Shown here: piece after piece, positions 47,214 to 59,917 of the stretch
Layout: each line of letters begins with the position of its first letter
Numbering within the stretch: position 1 is the first letter of the stretch
Assembly (NCBI GenBank): GCA_015501595.1
Contig: JADNRX010000213.1
Span: 30,098 to 94,097 of the forward strand
Source of the DNA: Hymenopellis radicata
Lineage: Eukaryota; Basidiomycota; Agaricomycetes; Agaricales; Physalacriaceae
DNA length: 64,000 bases
Reading direction: 5' to 3'
Notes under the pieces: model-generated
What the model was told of the DNA's origin: nothing
What the model saw: the letters and a program-made list of their open reading frames with translations, nothing else
The model's database searches: none
Position numbers and translations under genes: made by a program

Positions 47214-49657
47214 TTAATCGTCCTGGACAGAAGACGCTAAACGCTGAACCCGCTGCTCTAGAGAATGTATATTCCGCATGAGAGCCATATGTTTCGTCTG
47301 CAACTCGTCCAATGTCGTACCTGAGGTGGAAGCCTGCAAAGGGCTGGGCCGATACACTGCAGAGAAGTCGCCCAACGTGCGTCGAGAAGAGTCCCCACCG
47401 ACTCTCAAGGACGCGTCCGTGCCCGTGCGCTGCGACATCTCCCCAATCATAATCCTGGAGAACGTCCCAGTGACCGTCGGAGTCCCACTCCGTCTAGACA
47501 TTGCGGATCCAGGACGTGGACTCGGACTAGGACTCGGTGGTGCGTCGATATCCATATCTGTGTCCTCCTCCGTGTCTGTCCCATTCACAGGAATCTTATC
47601 CGGATCATTCGGCGTTGGATTGAAGCGAAGCTCCTTGAATGAACTCGCGCGGCTGCGAGTGAAGGAGGACAGGATACGGGGTTTCCTTCCACTATCAAGC
47701 ACCTTCTTGCGAGCGCTCATCCCAACGCAGTCCACAAGTTGCTTCATCGCCTCGCGATCTGACACCATTCGTCTAACCCCCGTTCGACGGACGGTGCTAT
47801 TGCGGGATAGCGTCTGGAACGGTGTCCGGTTGGCAGGTCTCATCGGGGTGCTGAACCTCTGAGTGTTCATCACGGGCGTCGTCAGCACGAAGGGTGCAGG
47901 AGTAGAGAATAAGCTCATGGGTGAGAGGCGAGGAGGGAGAGGGGTGCGTTGAGCCGGTATCTGGGAAGCAGGTGCCATGTCTGGGAACGCATCTGAAGTG
48001 GGTCCCCAAGAAAAACCGATAAACGCAGCAGTAGTGTCGTCAGATGTTGGTCTGGGAGTTCCAACGTCTCGAAGAATGGAGATCGCTGGGGATGATCCAA
48101 CAGAGGACTGGAACAGTTCCGAGAACGCAAAGGGCTTAGAGTCATTTTGTTCAGCGGAATATTCCTCTGACATGTTCGCATTGGGGTCCGCATAGGTGAA
48201 CTGGGGCACATGAAGGTTCGGAGGTGCACTTTCTGGAGGGTGTTAAACTTGGGTACATGAACAAATAGAAGAAACCTACTCGACCAGAGATTAGACCAGT
48301 CCACACCACGAAAAAACTGATGAGACGTGATCTCACTAACATTATGCCGACCCAGACGAAATTCAGCATCTTTCAGAAGCCTGAAATCCTGTCAAATCTT
48401 GAGTGAAAGATTTAGGTGACTATCTTACCCGCTAATGAAGTGTTGTAACTCGCCGGATACTGTAAATTGCGATTTAAAACGGATATACCTCTACAAGCGC
48501 GTTAGCAGCGACAGTATGTTGTCTGTGAGTAGACCAACATTAGAATCTATAATCTTGGCGTACGTCGTCCGAATGTCCTCCGCAAAAAAGGGCGTAATGC
48601 CGAATGTCATCTCATACAGCATGGCACCCACACTCCACCAATCGGTCTCGCGTCCATATGCTTCTTCCTCATTGAGTTCGCGTGATAAGCGAATCTCGTC
48701 GTCTAATTCAAGGGCCACTAGGGCCAGCTCGTGGGCCCTCAAGATCTCTGGAGAGATGTAGTCACAGGTCCCACACGGAACTAAGCAATGTTTCTTGGGC
48801 AAACGCTGGCTGCCATCTGGTGCGGGTGGTAGAAGTTCGGCAGCTGTGCCAAAATCGATCAAGAGGAGATGGCCATCAGGTCGGAGAACGAAGTTGTGCG
48901 GTTTGATGTCTCTACCTGACAATGAGTTGTGAAGGATGTAGATCCCGAAGTACTCACCTGTGCACATATCCTTGAGAATGACACCAATGGACAGCGCTGA
49001 CAATCTGAGGCGCCCACCATCGGATGTCAGCCTCAGCAACACGCCCGTCCAACGGACTCGACTCCAAGACGTCCCACAAGGTTCCTCCCTCGGCGTACTC
49101 CATGACAAACTTGAGATGGGTCTGTGTCTGATAGGCACACAATAGATGAGGCGACCAGTGCGACTTGGTGACATTGGCTCGGACCAGTATATCCCTTTCC
49201 ACCTGCGGCGAGCATTGCTGTACGATGGTCGGTCACCGTCATCAAATAGGGCGTTGGCATGCGCACCTCACGCGTCCGCAAAGCGAATTTCTTCTCAATC
49301 GTCTTCCGCACATATACTCGCCCATCTAGGCGACAGTTAACGACATCGATCTAGAAGAGCGTTGGCCAAGTCTACTGCAAAAGCGCGACAACTACTCACT
49401 GCACCGAATTGGCCGTAATCCAGCGTGCCAACGGGACGAAAATCACTGTCCTGGAGTCTGATAGACTCGATTTCATTCGTCCGTGCTGTTTAACGCGTCA
49501 GAAAATGTTTTTTCGCTAGCCAAAAAGGACCCTTGCCTGTCTTGCCAATAACACTGTGACCGTGCAGCAACCGGTCAAGTGCCAAACCGTCTTCGTCTTC
49601 GTCTCCCCGGCTCTTCAGTAGTTCCTGTAGTCGTGATTTGCGAGTGTTCCAAGACAT
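47214..49657 (-). CDS. AGC-family Ser/Thr protein kinase (DMPK/ROCK-like)
   Basis: Cytosolic protein kinase of the AGC group; the pathway is not known. Start 49657 gives MSWNTRKSRLQELLKSRGDE. A regulatory lead precedes the kinase domain. The glycine loop is DYGQFGAIDVV, poorer in Gly than usual. The ATP lysine lies in YVRKTIEKKF. The catalytic loop is YVHRDIKPHNF, the magnesium motif DFGTA, activation-segment GTCDYISPEIL, then TDWWSVGAMLYEM. A loop of about 30 residues rich in Glu/Leu (ALVALELDDEIRLSRELNEE) sits between SPE and the DWW helix. After the kinase tail, AFIGFSWGP fits the AGC hydrophobic FxGF motif. A ~300-residue Ser/Pro/Arg-rich tail with RRxxS/T-like sites ends in a short coiled coil. 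Stop at 47214. Confidence 0.85.
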
Positions 49658-49819
49658 GCATTAGGTCGTCCAGTAGTTGTACAAGAGGAACATAAGAAGA
49701 ATATAGTACAAGTCAAAGTTCAGGTTGATCACCTCGGTCCGAGAGAGGCATTGTCCCAAAACAGCATGAAATTACCACGGTCGCACAGCACATATTCTAT
49801 TGTAATCCAGAAAAAACCA

Positions 49820-52800
49820 TCACAGAGTCAACTCTCTCTCAATCTGCTGGAGAACCGTAGGATCCGCCTTCGAAAGGAATTGTCCACGGAAAACACTCGA
49901 GCCATAAATCGCTTCCGCTTCCCTCAATCGTTCGCCGACATAAGTACTCAGCTTGATTGTTCGAACAGGATCGTTATCATAGAGCTGTTAAAGAGTAAGC
50001 CGAGGAAGTAAACGAAACATCCAGCTACAACTGACCATCTTTCGTCTATCATACTCGGGCGTATTCTGGCTGTCTTTGAAATATGCATACGGAGCATCCT
50101 CCAACTCCCAATGTCGACGTAGTGGTGACTCAGCAGATCTAGTGCGTCGTTAATAAATTGTCTTCAGAGAAGCAAACCGACCATACTCATCGTCGGGCGC
50201 TACATTAGCTTCCTTGATTTCCCCAAAGACGTCCATCCATATGTTAAAGATCTCAGTAGGAAGTCTTTCCAGCACTTCAGGCCTTCCGGTCGAAACGAGA
50301 GTAGCGACACCCATAGCGCAGAGCTTCCTATGCTTTCCTTCTGACATGGAATCGAACTATTATCGATCAGGACACCGGAAATATCTTTAGAGACAAGAGA
50401 TGCGTACCTTTGTCCACCAGGCATCCATTAATAATTCGTACAACTTGGTCTCCGCCATCTTGAGAGCTGGTGCCGTGTGTGTCATAAGTTGCGCAAACAT
50501 TGCACGATCTGCCATCACTATTCGAGCGAACACGTAGATATGTTCTGTCAACACAAACGTCACAACCTACTCATGTTTCTCAGTAGCTCACAGTGGAAGA
50601 ATAGTGTACTGGATAATTACCTCGCTATCGAGTAAGGCTGTCATGAGATATGCAAAGAGGCCGGAGACGTGCAACGCTTCGCCCCAAAGACTAGACGGGT
50701 TGGTAGCGACGATATTGTTGATGCAGATCACCATGTCTTTCCGATTAGACGTGATGCTTACGTTTTGGAACGCCTCGTAAAATGCTTGGAATAATGGCAC
50801 GGCACAGACCTGAAGAATCTGGGGACCAGCAAGGAGGAAGTACGAATCGATGATGTCGACGACTTGGCTTAAAAGATCCAGATTAGTACCCAGAAGCCGA
50901 ACAGCTTCGGGGAAGAGATCCAAGAATGGCTGGACTGCAGCCGTGCCCGGAAGGTTCCTCAACGCTGCTTTCCAGAGATCTAATCCATCTTCGTCCAGAT
51001 GGATCTACGAAATATGTCAACCGCCATGCAATTCAGCGGTGAAGGAGTAATACTCACCGCTTGTTGCAGAGCTTCCTGAACTAGCGGCACAACGATGGGC
51101 GTCAGTCTAGAAGATTCGCCCTTCGTCGCCTACAGAGTAACGGTAAAGGTCTCCAGTTTACTGTCTGGAGGTATCAACTTACGTTGACAAGATTCGTAAT
51201 TGTCACCAGAAGGGAGGCTTTCAGTAAGAAGTCGTCGCCAGCATCATTCCCTGAAGTTCATGATAAGATCAAGTACTGAAAAAGCGCAAGTAGAGACCTA
51301 CAAATTCCTGGCAGAGGTTGTGTGATGGTGTCCACGAGCGGGGAAATCTTGGTAAAATCAGCAAGCGTCCCTCAACTAAAAAAGAAAGCACACCCTCTCT
51401 CCGGCCTGCTCGATCAAAGCGTTAAGAGTCGAATCAACCCGCCGCTTGTTCTCGAGTGTATCGGCCTCTCCCATCAGCTTGACTAGCTCCGTTACCGCCA
51501 TGGAGAGCCATTGCTGGAATGCGTCGATGTTGAAGTCAATGGTCTGTTATGGCTGAGCTTTGCACCAGTACTGGGAAGAAAAGCACCTACATCAACACAC
51601 TCTCGCAAAGCCATGGCAGCTGTTAAGCGCACGACGGTATCGGTTCCAGGTCCTCGGTCGCTCAACAAGTGCATTATGATTTGCCAGGCAACAGGCATAT
51701 TGGGATTGAGCACAATCTGGGACCACTTTCCTATAAGCCATGCAATTCGTCTCTTAATGATGGGGTAGCTAACAAGGTCTGGTCAATGGAGACTTTATAG
51801 AATGCGACGTCGGACTAACTTGGAGTCGGTGCTTTGAGCTTCGGTCACCAGTGTCTGCGACGCCCACTGCTCAAAGGGTAAAGTCTCATGCAGACGACCC
51901 GCACAGCGACCGATAGCGCAATAGAGAGCCTCTTTTTGAAGCAGAGTTTGAAAATCGGGCGCAGCCTGCCCTACCATTCAATGAGCTGGGTGTTCAGGAT
52001 GAGTAGGCGATGTAGACAAACCAGCTAATTCGTTGAACATCGTACGAAGCAACGGAATGACGTAGTCCGGGAATTGATTGGACATGTGGATTAGGACTCT
52101 CTCGCTGCAAGCCTGGATGTGGATGAGCAACGAATGATTCTTGTATATATGGCGGCTTACACGGAGTTCATATTCCCATTGATCGTTTTCTTTATCTTCC
52201 GCATTCACCCACTCTTCGGGATCCGCCATCCAGGCCTGCAAGTCCTGAACGTTGAGTGGCAAGAGTCTGGTTACAATTATCTTGACAGCCTCTTCGACAA
52301 AGGCGGAGGATAGGGCTGTTCGTAACTTGTTAAAAATAGTTAGAAACGCATGGGAAAATACAGACCATTCTTGTTGGGCATCCCGTCACGTTTTACCGGC
52401 ACCCACTGAGCGAGATTCTCGTTGAATAGAACCATACCCTGCACGAGGATTCTAACAGGATACAGAACGAATGGGGAGTCTGTAGTATGCTTCAGTATAA
52501 GTGAGGCATAGATCACCACTAAGTTAACACCTTGGACAGTTTCAGAAGGGCTCGTCAGAGCTTGAGCTACGTGATTCCAGTAGAACATGACAAGTTCACT
52601 GCATCCTGGCAATTCCACAAAGCGTACATGAGAAAGTTGAGAAAGTCTCCTGAAGAATTTTCCGATGTGACGAATGTGCTTTGTGAGGACCTCGATGAAA
52701 GCCCTTGATTGGGGAGTTTCCACACGGTTTGTCGTCAGAAGTGTGTGGCGCAGTTGTAAAAGCGCCTTGACTTGAACGGTGGAGTCTTGGAAGAGTTGGA

Positions 52801-53864
52801 TGAACTGGAGGGATGACATCATCCTCGATACAATGGAAGGTGACACCTATACGTACCCACAGCTCTTTGTCTTGTAGGCCCATCTTCTCCCCACGTTGCC
52901 AGAGCCATATCCCGATGCGGCTGATACACTTGAAAACTTGGTGTGCCAATGAGACATCAAAGTATACGCGACTCGAGTTCATCGCGTTGACGTCTACGTT
53001 GGCAAACGTGGCGGCCATTGTGGCATAGTAGCCATACAGTACGGAGTGCAGCGATTCTACGAGCTGTCGAAGACCATTGAGCACATGTTGAATTACGCCA
53101 AGATCACCGGCACCTGAGTCATGGTTTTGACACCAGTCAACATCTTGTGAGCTGCAAATTCGCGTAGGACTCCATTGAGTAGCTGTAAGCTCCGTTGTAA
53201 TAAAAGGGTGGGGCGTGGATCCTCGGATGGCGTACTATATCGCAGCTGAAGGTTTGTGTCTATAGTGTTCATTAAAGCGGGAACCAAATCGGACCTATGA
53301 ACGTGAGTATTACATTACACATTGAAAGGAATGAAAGACGGCGACTTACCAAGCCAAGGGATAGTCCTGGCGGGCCAACTTGGCCACGATGAGAGCATTA
53401 CAGTCAGCTATCTGTTGCAAGAGGAGTGTGAGGACTTGGTAAAGACAGTTAAAAGATGATTTGCCGTTTGATCTTCCTCGTCTAGGAATGAAAGACATCG
53501 TCCTCGTATCCGACCTCTATGCTCGTCATTTTGCAGTCTAGGACGTGTCATAAGTAAAGAAGCAATGTTCGGGAGCGATCCGAAGGACGTACTTTCGCGA
53601 TTTCCATGACTTTAAAGCTTCGTTTTTGAATTGAATGATGGCCTGTTGACGCACGGGTAAAGGCACTGAGCGTTCGGCAGCGATATTCTGTAAGGCATCA
53701 AAGGCTCCGAATAGGCCCAGCATTGATTTGAGCCTCTTGTCGGACTGGTGGAGAACCTGGGGATCCTGGGAGGTGGCGCCTTCGAGAGCCTGGTACAGCT
53801 CTTGAGGAGAAACGTTGTTGACGGTGACACCCATGGCCATTGGCCGACCTGAGCTGGTGTTCAT
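49820..53864 (-). CDS. KAP120: Importin-11 / karyopherin KAP120
   Basis: Importin-beta family nuclear transport receptor made of HEAT repeats. Start 53864 gives MNTSSGRPMAMGVTVNNVSP. The importin-beta N-terminal domain follows: LYQALEGATSQDPQVLHQSDKR is its first helix pair, in blocks, with RQQAIIQFKNEALKSW after it. The diagnostic central region, typical of IPO11, includes IGKFFRRLSQLSHVRF and LPGCSELVMFYWN. Roughly sixteen exons stretch over 4 kb, for about 1,050 aa. The last exon reads FLSKADPTVLQQIERELTL with the stop at 49820-49822. Cargo in other fungi includes ribosome-assembly factors and ribosomal proteins. It is divergent from SLX4 with 154 bp between the annotated starts, and its stop is 162 bp upstream of the kinase start. 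Confidence 0.85.
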
Positions 53865-54018
53865 TGTAATCACGACAGTCGTCTCCAGTAGTTGCGCAGT
53901 AGGCAGACCAAGGGGGACAACACGTAGAAACTGAAAGTCAATGCGAGAACAGGTAAGCCAAATTTGAAATTATAGTAGGCGTAAATAAATTCAGAAATCG
54001 CCCAAAAAGGATGTGTTT
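53865..54018. promoter_or_regulatory. Divergent promoter region, importin-11 and SLX4
   Basis: 154 bp between the importin-11 ATG (minus, 53864) and the first in-frame SLX4 ATG (plus, 54019). It is A/T-rich near SLX4 (a TATAGTAGGCGTAAATAAAT stretch near 53972). If SLX4 starts at 54142 the region is about 280 bp. Confidence 0.5.
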
Positions 54019-56144
54019 ATGGACCCTGAGAACAAACGACGCGGTCGCATGTTTGCTTCAATCCGCCACTGCTTCGCACTCGCTCGACACCTGCCACCGT
54101 CGTCGCGACCGCTCTGTGCATCGTATACAACCAGTCTTCAAATGTTCACCCGCGACTTGGACGAGGTCGTCGAGGACTCTGAGCCAGAGAGAGAGGCCCT
54201 CAGACAGCAACGCCGACTGGCGCGGAGACGACGCGTAGACCCGCCTATCGAGGATGTTGTTATTGACCTGTCCGAAGAAGAAGAGGCTTTTCCGAAACAT
54301 TGCGCGCCTCCCCCTCCCTCTTCGTCGCCGAGCATCATAGACATATCCGGTTCGTCACTTGACGCGTCGTACTTCATTGTGTCCTTGACCATTCATCAGA
54401 CGACAGCTTGTCTGTTTTGCCACGCAATAAATCCACGACTTCGCCTACACCACCACCTTTTGAATCTGAAGAGTCCGAGATCGAAATACACGCCCTTCCA
54501 TTGCAGTCCAAGCCGATGTACAACGTCGATGATTCTGCCATCTTTGAAGACTCTCTCAGTCTACCTAGTTTCCAGTTACCATCATCCTCCCGAAAGCCTG
54601 TGCACGGGCGCCCACAGACTGAGGAGCTGTCTGACGACGAAGATGATGGACTCAACCTGTCACGCTTCGCTTTCAAAGCACCTCAACCCACTCGTGCTCG
54701 CAAAGAGCCAACCACCATGCCCAAACCCCGCGTCCTGCACCCTCCCGCGCCAAAAAACAAAATGAACGTTTCGCAGATTTCTCCGACGCGCAGCTGAATA
54801 AGCTACTCAAGTGTGTCTGCTGTAATTTGGCTTGGACAGCGCGTAAAAGTGGAGCTCAGAAACTTGTACACCTTCGATCGTGTGCCAAAAAGTTGGCGTT
54901 TTCTGACGAGACTGTTCGCGTTCGGATGACTCAGTACCTAGCTACTGTGGTTGAACCTGTTGCGAAAACGAACAATACTCCGAAGGATACATCAGGCACC
55001 TATTTCCAAGACATCGTGCAAGAGGCGGCCCCAAAGAAACGCACTCGGCGCGTAGAGGCTGTTGGGACTGTAAAAGCCCCAGAAGACACCCGCGATTCCA
55101 TATTGCGCAGAGCGCAGACGGTTCTTGGATCGTCGTCTGTGCAATCCACTGTTCCTGCAACGCAGGCCTTCGCGCCATCTGTACTAGGTGACAGTGGCGA
55201 TGTCTCAGAGTCGGAGGCGGAAGACTCACCTGCGTTACCCCTTACTCACCCTTTCGGAGCATCTAAGTTCGCGCGCCCCATGTGCGCCGAGTCTGACGAC
55301 GAGGCCGAACTTCCACCATCCACACAAGCGTTTGCTCTCTCCAAGTTTGGCGCAAAGTCACGCTTGCTCTCGCGCTCGCGCTCACCTTCCTCGCCTATTC
55401 TATCTCGTTCTCATTTTCTCAATATACCCGATGACTCTCCGCCAGCATCAACAGTACGTTCCATTGAGTTCGTCCATGACGGAATACGACTGATAACACC
55501 CAGAATTCTTTCCTCCCTTCTAGCTCAAGCGTACACTTGCCGATGTCTCCTTTGACATCTCGCCTGATGAGGTCTCCCGACTATCGCTCCCAAAAAGAGG
55601 CGAAAATGTCTTTGCTTGACATGGACGTAGAGGTGGAGGGCAATATTTATGATTCTAATGACGATGGTGCATTCTTACATTTCGAGCCTGGAGAGGATGT
55701 CCCGGCCCGCTCGCCCTGCCTGTACCAGAAACACCAACCAAGCCAGGGCGCAAGAAGCAAAGCAAGGTCAAAAGCAAAGACAAAGATGTCACCAAGACGG
55801 TAGCCTCTAGATGGAAGGAGGAAGAATTCGATGATCAATGGGAGCAGCAAATGAAAGGCAAAATAAAAGCGGATGAGGATCTGTACTTCCGGATATTGCG
55901 TTACGAAGTGAGCTTTCGCTCTGCTCCTCTGGACCGGCATCTCATGACTTGCCAGCCCATTCATTTTGATGTCTTCCTGAAGTTGGCCACAGTCGTCGAC
56001 CGTCCTGTATCAGGAATGCTCAAATATCAGGTTAGAGTATTCTTGGACAAGCAGGTATGTGAATCGGCATCTCGACTCAGTGAAACTGAATAATTCTCAC
56101 AGGCCATCACTTTCTACGGCGGAGATCAAAGCTGGAGGCGTTGA
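54019..56144 (+). CDS. SLX4: SLX4-like structure-specific endonuclease scaffold
   Basis: Probable regulatory subunit of the SLX1-SLX4 nuclease that cuts branched DNA. Start 54019 is the first in-frame ATG; 54142 (MFTRDLDEVVEDSE) is an alternative that removes a basic, presequence-like leader. Most of the protein is acidic and disordered. Two small domains support the call. One is a zinc-binding segment near 54800-54910, KCVCCNLAWTARK, ending HLRSCAKK. The other is a C-terminal helix block near 55850-56140 with ADEDLYFRILRYE, PIHFDVFLKLA, then AITFYGGDQSWRR at the end. The latter resembles the SLX1-binding domain of SLX4. Five or six introns. The C-terminal block is split by introns near 55905-55955 and 56055-56102. 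Moderate certainty because SLX4 diverges fast. Confidence 0.65.
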
Positions 56145-56255
56145 AGCCTTCCTAATAACCAAGCTACACGTACACTCTGAAATCTATATAGGTAAATGTA
56201 TCCGTAAACGCTCCTCTAGATTATTGAATATCGTATCATATCATGTAGCTCAGTA

Positions 56256-58218
56256 TTATAGCGCCGCTTCTGCCAGACCAGCAACCTCGATAACTCCACC
56301 GACAAGATGTAAGCTTCCGGAAACCAGAACTCCTACAGGAGAGGACTTGGATAGGCCCTTCACAACATTGATAGCATGTTCCACTGAGGGCAAGACATGA
56401 ATATGCTCCCTGGAGAACGACGGAACAGTAGCTATCCAAGCGTCCGCAAGTTGATGTTGAATCGTCAGTTCCGCTAGTTCGTTCTCTGGTGTTGAAAGAG
56501 AAGTCAAATCTGATGAAGATTGAGCATCGAGCTTGTCCGTGAAAACATCGACTGCTGACCTCCTTTGAACGCCCCATCAGCATAAGTGACATTTGTACAG
56601 AAGATGACATCGTCGAAGTATGTCTCTGGCGTTTCCTGGCTGCCGTGAAGCTTCAATTGCAAGGCTATCTTGTTGAATACTGCCGAAAGGAAGGCGGGAC
56701 CGGATCGTCCACTCGTGCAGTTGAAGACCAGCGCACGCTTATGAGATCCTCTAAACAGCATCATGAGAAGATATACAACCCAGAATAAACCGGCAAACCT
56801 GGGGAGGGCCGTCGACAATCCTGCATCTGGACTAACATGCCATTGCATGCAGCAATCCAAAGACTCAAGCGTATGAGCACCATCAAGATACCAAGTCAGG
56901 TTCGCATCTGAGGGTGCTTGAACGGTCTGACAACGCCCCGGCCATTTGGTCTCTTGAAGACCAGCGATAACGTTATCGGTAAGGGCTACAGGACTAGGTG
57001 CCGATTCACCAGTTTGTCGTTGTAGAAAGGATTGAACAAGGTAAACAGCGAGATTGGCATTTTGGACCTGATGTGCGCCGGCAAGGCCTACGATGATGAG
57101 TTGGAACGTAGGTTAGCTGGCAAAATGGGTACCTAGTTTTATGTCGGCAAGTCCAGGAAGTAAGGGAGCCAACACAAATTCAGAAGCCTATAACGCGATG
57201 TTGGATAAAGGCTTTCTCCCATAGACGATGAAGTACCTTGAGCTCCTTGGCACGTTCCTTCAGCATTTCAAGGCCCTCCGCTGGTTGTTCCATACTGAAA
57301 GCCGGTACACCTTCCTGATGTATGACTCAGAAGCTATCATAACGCATAGAAGCATGGGATTCACCTTATATATACCGCCCTTCTGCCAGGCGATCTCCTT
57401 GAGCGTTTTGCCCAGGACTGTAACATGGTCGATGCCAAGTGCAGTAACACCAGTTACAATTGGCTTTGGGACAATGTTCGTACTGTCGTACGTTCCTCCT
57501 ACGCCAACCTCGAGCACGGTCGCGTCGACTTTCATGTCCAAGAATGCATGATAGGCGAGCAGAGTGATGAAGCGGAAGTAGCCCGGTTTTTCTGGCGTCG
57601 ATTCGTGTTGTCTCTAGCACACGATTCTTAGATAGAGACGGTGAAGGGAAATGGTAGCTTCGTACTGTAGTGTCCTTGTCCAGTCTGTCCCAGACCTCAA
57701 AGAAATAGCGCGTAAAGTCTTCTTCCGAGATTGGCTTGCCGTTGACGCGGATTCGTTCGCGAACAGCGACGAGGTGGGGCGATGTATACAGGCCTATCAA
57801 GACTTAGCGCTAGCATGCGTAAATGTTCACTGCAACACACCAACTTTCCAATCTGGCTTTTCTTTCGTCAAGATACTGCTCGCAAAGGCGCTCGTCGATC
57901 CCTTCCCCTTGCTCCCGGTGATGTGTATGACATTGAGCGCGTTGAGGTCGGATGGCTACTTTAAGAGATGCAGCTGCACCGGAGAGGACGTAGGCAACCA
58001 CGTACGGTGTATCCTATGCGTCCTAGATACTCGAGCATCTCCGGGATTGCAAAGGCGCTAGAGCGGCCACCCGAGGCGCGCACGGCTTCAAGGACGGCGG
58101 CATTCGATTGGAGAGAGTTGAGGCAATCGATAGCCTGCCTGTACGTCCTGGTCGACATTGAGCAGCGATAAGTTAACGATAAAAAGATGGTGGGTAAGGA
58201 ACGACCAGTGAGTATCAT
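56256..58218 (-). CDS. MET7: Folylpolyglutamate synthase
   Basis: Adds glutamates to folates so they are retained and used by one-carbon enzymes. Two in-frame starts: 58218 (MILTGRSLPTIFLSLTYRCS, presequence-like) and 58158 (MSTRTYRQAIDCLNSLQSN, the conserved cytosolic start). Family motifs include the substrate loop TSPHLVAVRERIRVNGKPIS near 57790 and EVGVGGTYDSTN with VTALGIDHVTVLG near 57500-57420. The C-terminal domain includes LVFNCTSGRSGPAF near 56730 and ends VGGVIEVAGLAEAAL at 56256. The P-loop region lies in the short exons near 57900-57840 and was not fully reconstructed. About 500 aa in eight or so exons. Convergent with SLX4, 111 bp between stops. Confidence 0.9.
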
Positions 58219-58311
58219 GCCTTTGGGTGAGTTTTAAATAAATTCTGCATCAAGATCGGATCCAGTTGGCAAGATCCATCCAGGCGTGTTACAAGTCAAG
58301 ATACATAAACC

Positions 58312-59287
58312 CTACTCATCCAGGTCAAACACCTCGTCGTCCTCTCCCTTTCTACGACTAGAAGACACTGTATATATCTGATTCACTCCTGACGGCTGCT
58401 GTCTCTGAAGAACGCCTGCGAAAAGATTAGATTGAGGTATACACACCCAGTGAGCGTTATACCGGAACCAGACAGTCGCAGCTCTAGTACCGCGGTGGCG
58501 AAAGCATCAACATTACCCAGTTCTTCAAACCCGACCAATCTATGCAGTCCCTTGTCATTGGTGCAGGTAATGAAACACGTATAGAACATACCGATCCTTG
58601 GCGACCCCGTCCATGAAACATATCACGCAAGGCAGCACTTTGATTGCAAGCTTTTCAACCAGCCAGGGTATATTCTCAACAAAGACGCGAAGGAACCGAG
58701 TGTTGAAATATTTAGGAGCTAATGCCTAGGCAAAGAGTCAGGTTGGTGGTCTTGTACAAAGCTTTCACGACTCGCCGCCATATGTTTGTCCATGATTTCA
58801 CATCGTTTGAAGTTGGGGTGATAGAAATGCACGACGCATCGAGGTTCGCGTCTGAGAGGCGCGCGTTTAGTTATGTAAAGACGCAGTTGCGACCAGTGCC
58901 ACAAACGCTGTTATTCGAATCACTTCTTTCTCGTCAGAGACTTCAGAGTAGCGACCGTGTTCATTTTCCCGCATGTCTTTGAGGCGATCCATCCTAAATG
59001 AGATTCCCGTTAGATGCGCTGGGAGACACTGATGGAGCGCAGGTAGCCATTTACTCTCTTCGTAGAACCCCCAGACCCTGTTCCCGCATTGAATAGCTGC
59101 TATCATTTTCAATCTCGGCTTCAAGCTCAGCGAATATGGCCTCGTCGTCGTCCTCATCGTCCGAGGAGGTCCTTTTGTGGCGTGGATCGTTTGGCTCAAC
59201 AAGTCGCGCGGCCAACGAAGCGACTTTGGGATTGCTAGACGCTTGTCGGTACAGATGAGAACAACTAGATGTATCCTACCTGTCCAT
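58312..59287 (-). CDS. PLP1: Phosducin-like thioredoxin-fold protein (PLP1 / TXNDC9)
   Basis: Co-chaperone of the CCT/TRiC chaperonin needed for tubulin and actin folding. Start ATG 59287 in a tiny first exon (MDS), joined across a GTAGGA...CTAG intron to NPKVASLAARLVEPNDP. An acidic segment and EIENDSSYSMREQGLGVLRR follow. After a second intron comes MDRLKDMRENEHGRYSEVSD, then VIRITARERCCVVHFYHPNF, the thioredoxin-fold core; its position normally holding CxxC is degenerate, as expected in this family. VLPCVICFMDG and RLVGFEELGNVDAF follow. The last exon, after an intron ending TCGCAG, gives an acidic tail FDLDE with the stop at 58312-58314. About 230 aa. It lies 93 bp upstream of the folylpolyglutamate synthase start. 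Confidence 0.93.
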
Positions 59288-59508
59288 TATGGGAGGAACG
59301 AAGATCGAGTGAGCACGTGGTCCTGCTCTCTTTCCAACGGTCACCGTCCTGTTCCGAATTCACTTTCTAGCATCGTTCACTGTTGTGGTGATTTGTGTCC
59401 TTTTATCCCTTTAATCTGTGTGTGCTATGCAGCACAATTTGATCGGTTTTCAGACAGTGCGCCGCGGCATTGCGCAAAGTACTGAGCTTCTGAACCTTCC
59501 GAACACCT

Positions 59509-59538
59509 ATGACGCCTACCCCAATGACGCCTACCCCT
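59509..59538. repeat. Two tandem copies of a 15-bp unit
   Basis: ATGACGCCTACCCCA at 59509-59523 followed by ATGACGCCTACCCCT at 59524-59538, one mismatch, about 380 bp upstream of the 59918 gene. Confidence 0.9.
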
Positions 59539-59834
59539 AATACGACGTGAACAAGACACAGTCGCTCAACGATCGACGATCGCTTTGTCTGCAATGCTCT
59601 GCGCTTGCTGGCTTGAAGCTCAACAATGATAGCCTCTCTGGTGAACTCTTGGACACGCGATTTCTAAAAGCTTCAAGGAGGTGCTTATTCTCGACCACTA
59701 CAAGGATCCGCGAACGCGTTATCGTCCTAAAGAACAAGGATAGGGTACAACATGACCCCTTGTGCTCGAATATGGATCCATGGTACAGCCCACGGCGATT
59801 AACTGAACACAGACTGTTCAAGACACTCGAAGTG

Positions 59835-59840
59835 TATAAA
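59835..59840 (+). promoter_or_regulatory. TATA box of the 59918 gene
   Basis: TATAAA within GTGTATAAAATCC, about 78-83 bp upstream of the ATG at 59918. Confidence 0.55.
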
Positions 59841-59917
59841 ATCCGGGATGATTTCAGCTCAGAAGATCCAATCACTCTCACACATACTCTCGTATTGTTT
59901 GCCAAGCTATCGTCGAT

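Larger units (their letters stand above)
59288..59917. other. Divergent intergenic region
   Basis: About 630 bp between PLP1 (minus) and the 59918 gene (plus). It contains a 2 x 15 bp tandem repeat at 59509-59538 and a TATA box at 59835. A 140-codon open frame starting 59547 overlaps the next gene in another frame; I do not believe it is coding. Confidence 0.5.

Noticed and set aside
54019..54141. Mitochondrial presequence at the start of the SLX4-like protein
   Set aside because: The leader MFASIRHCFALARHLPP looks presequence-like, but SLX4 acts in the nucleus and ATG 54142 is an equally good start; not claimed.
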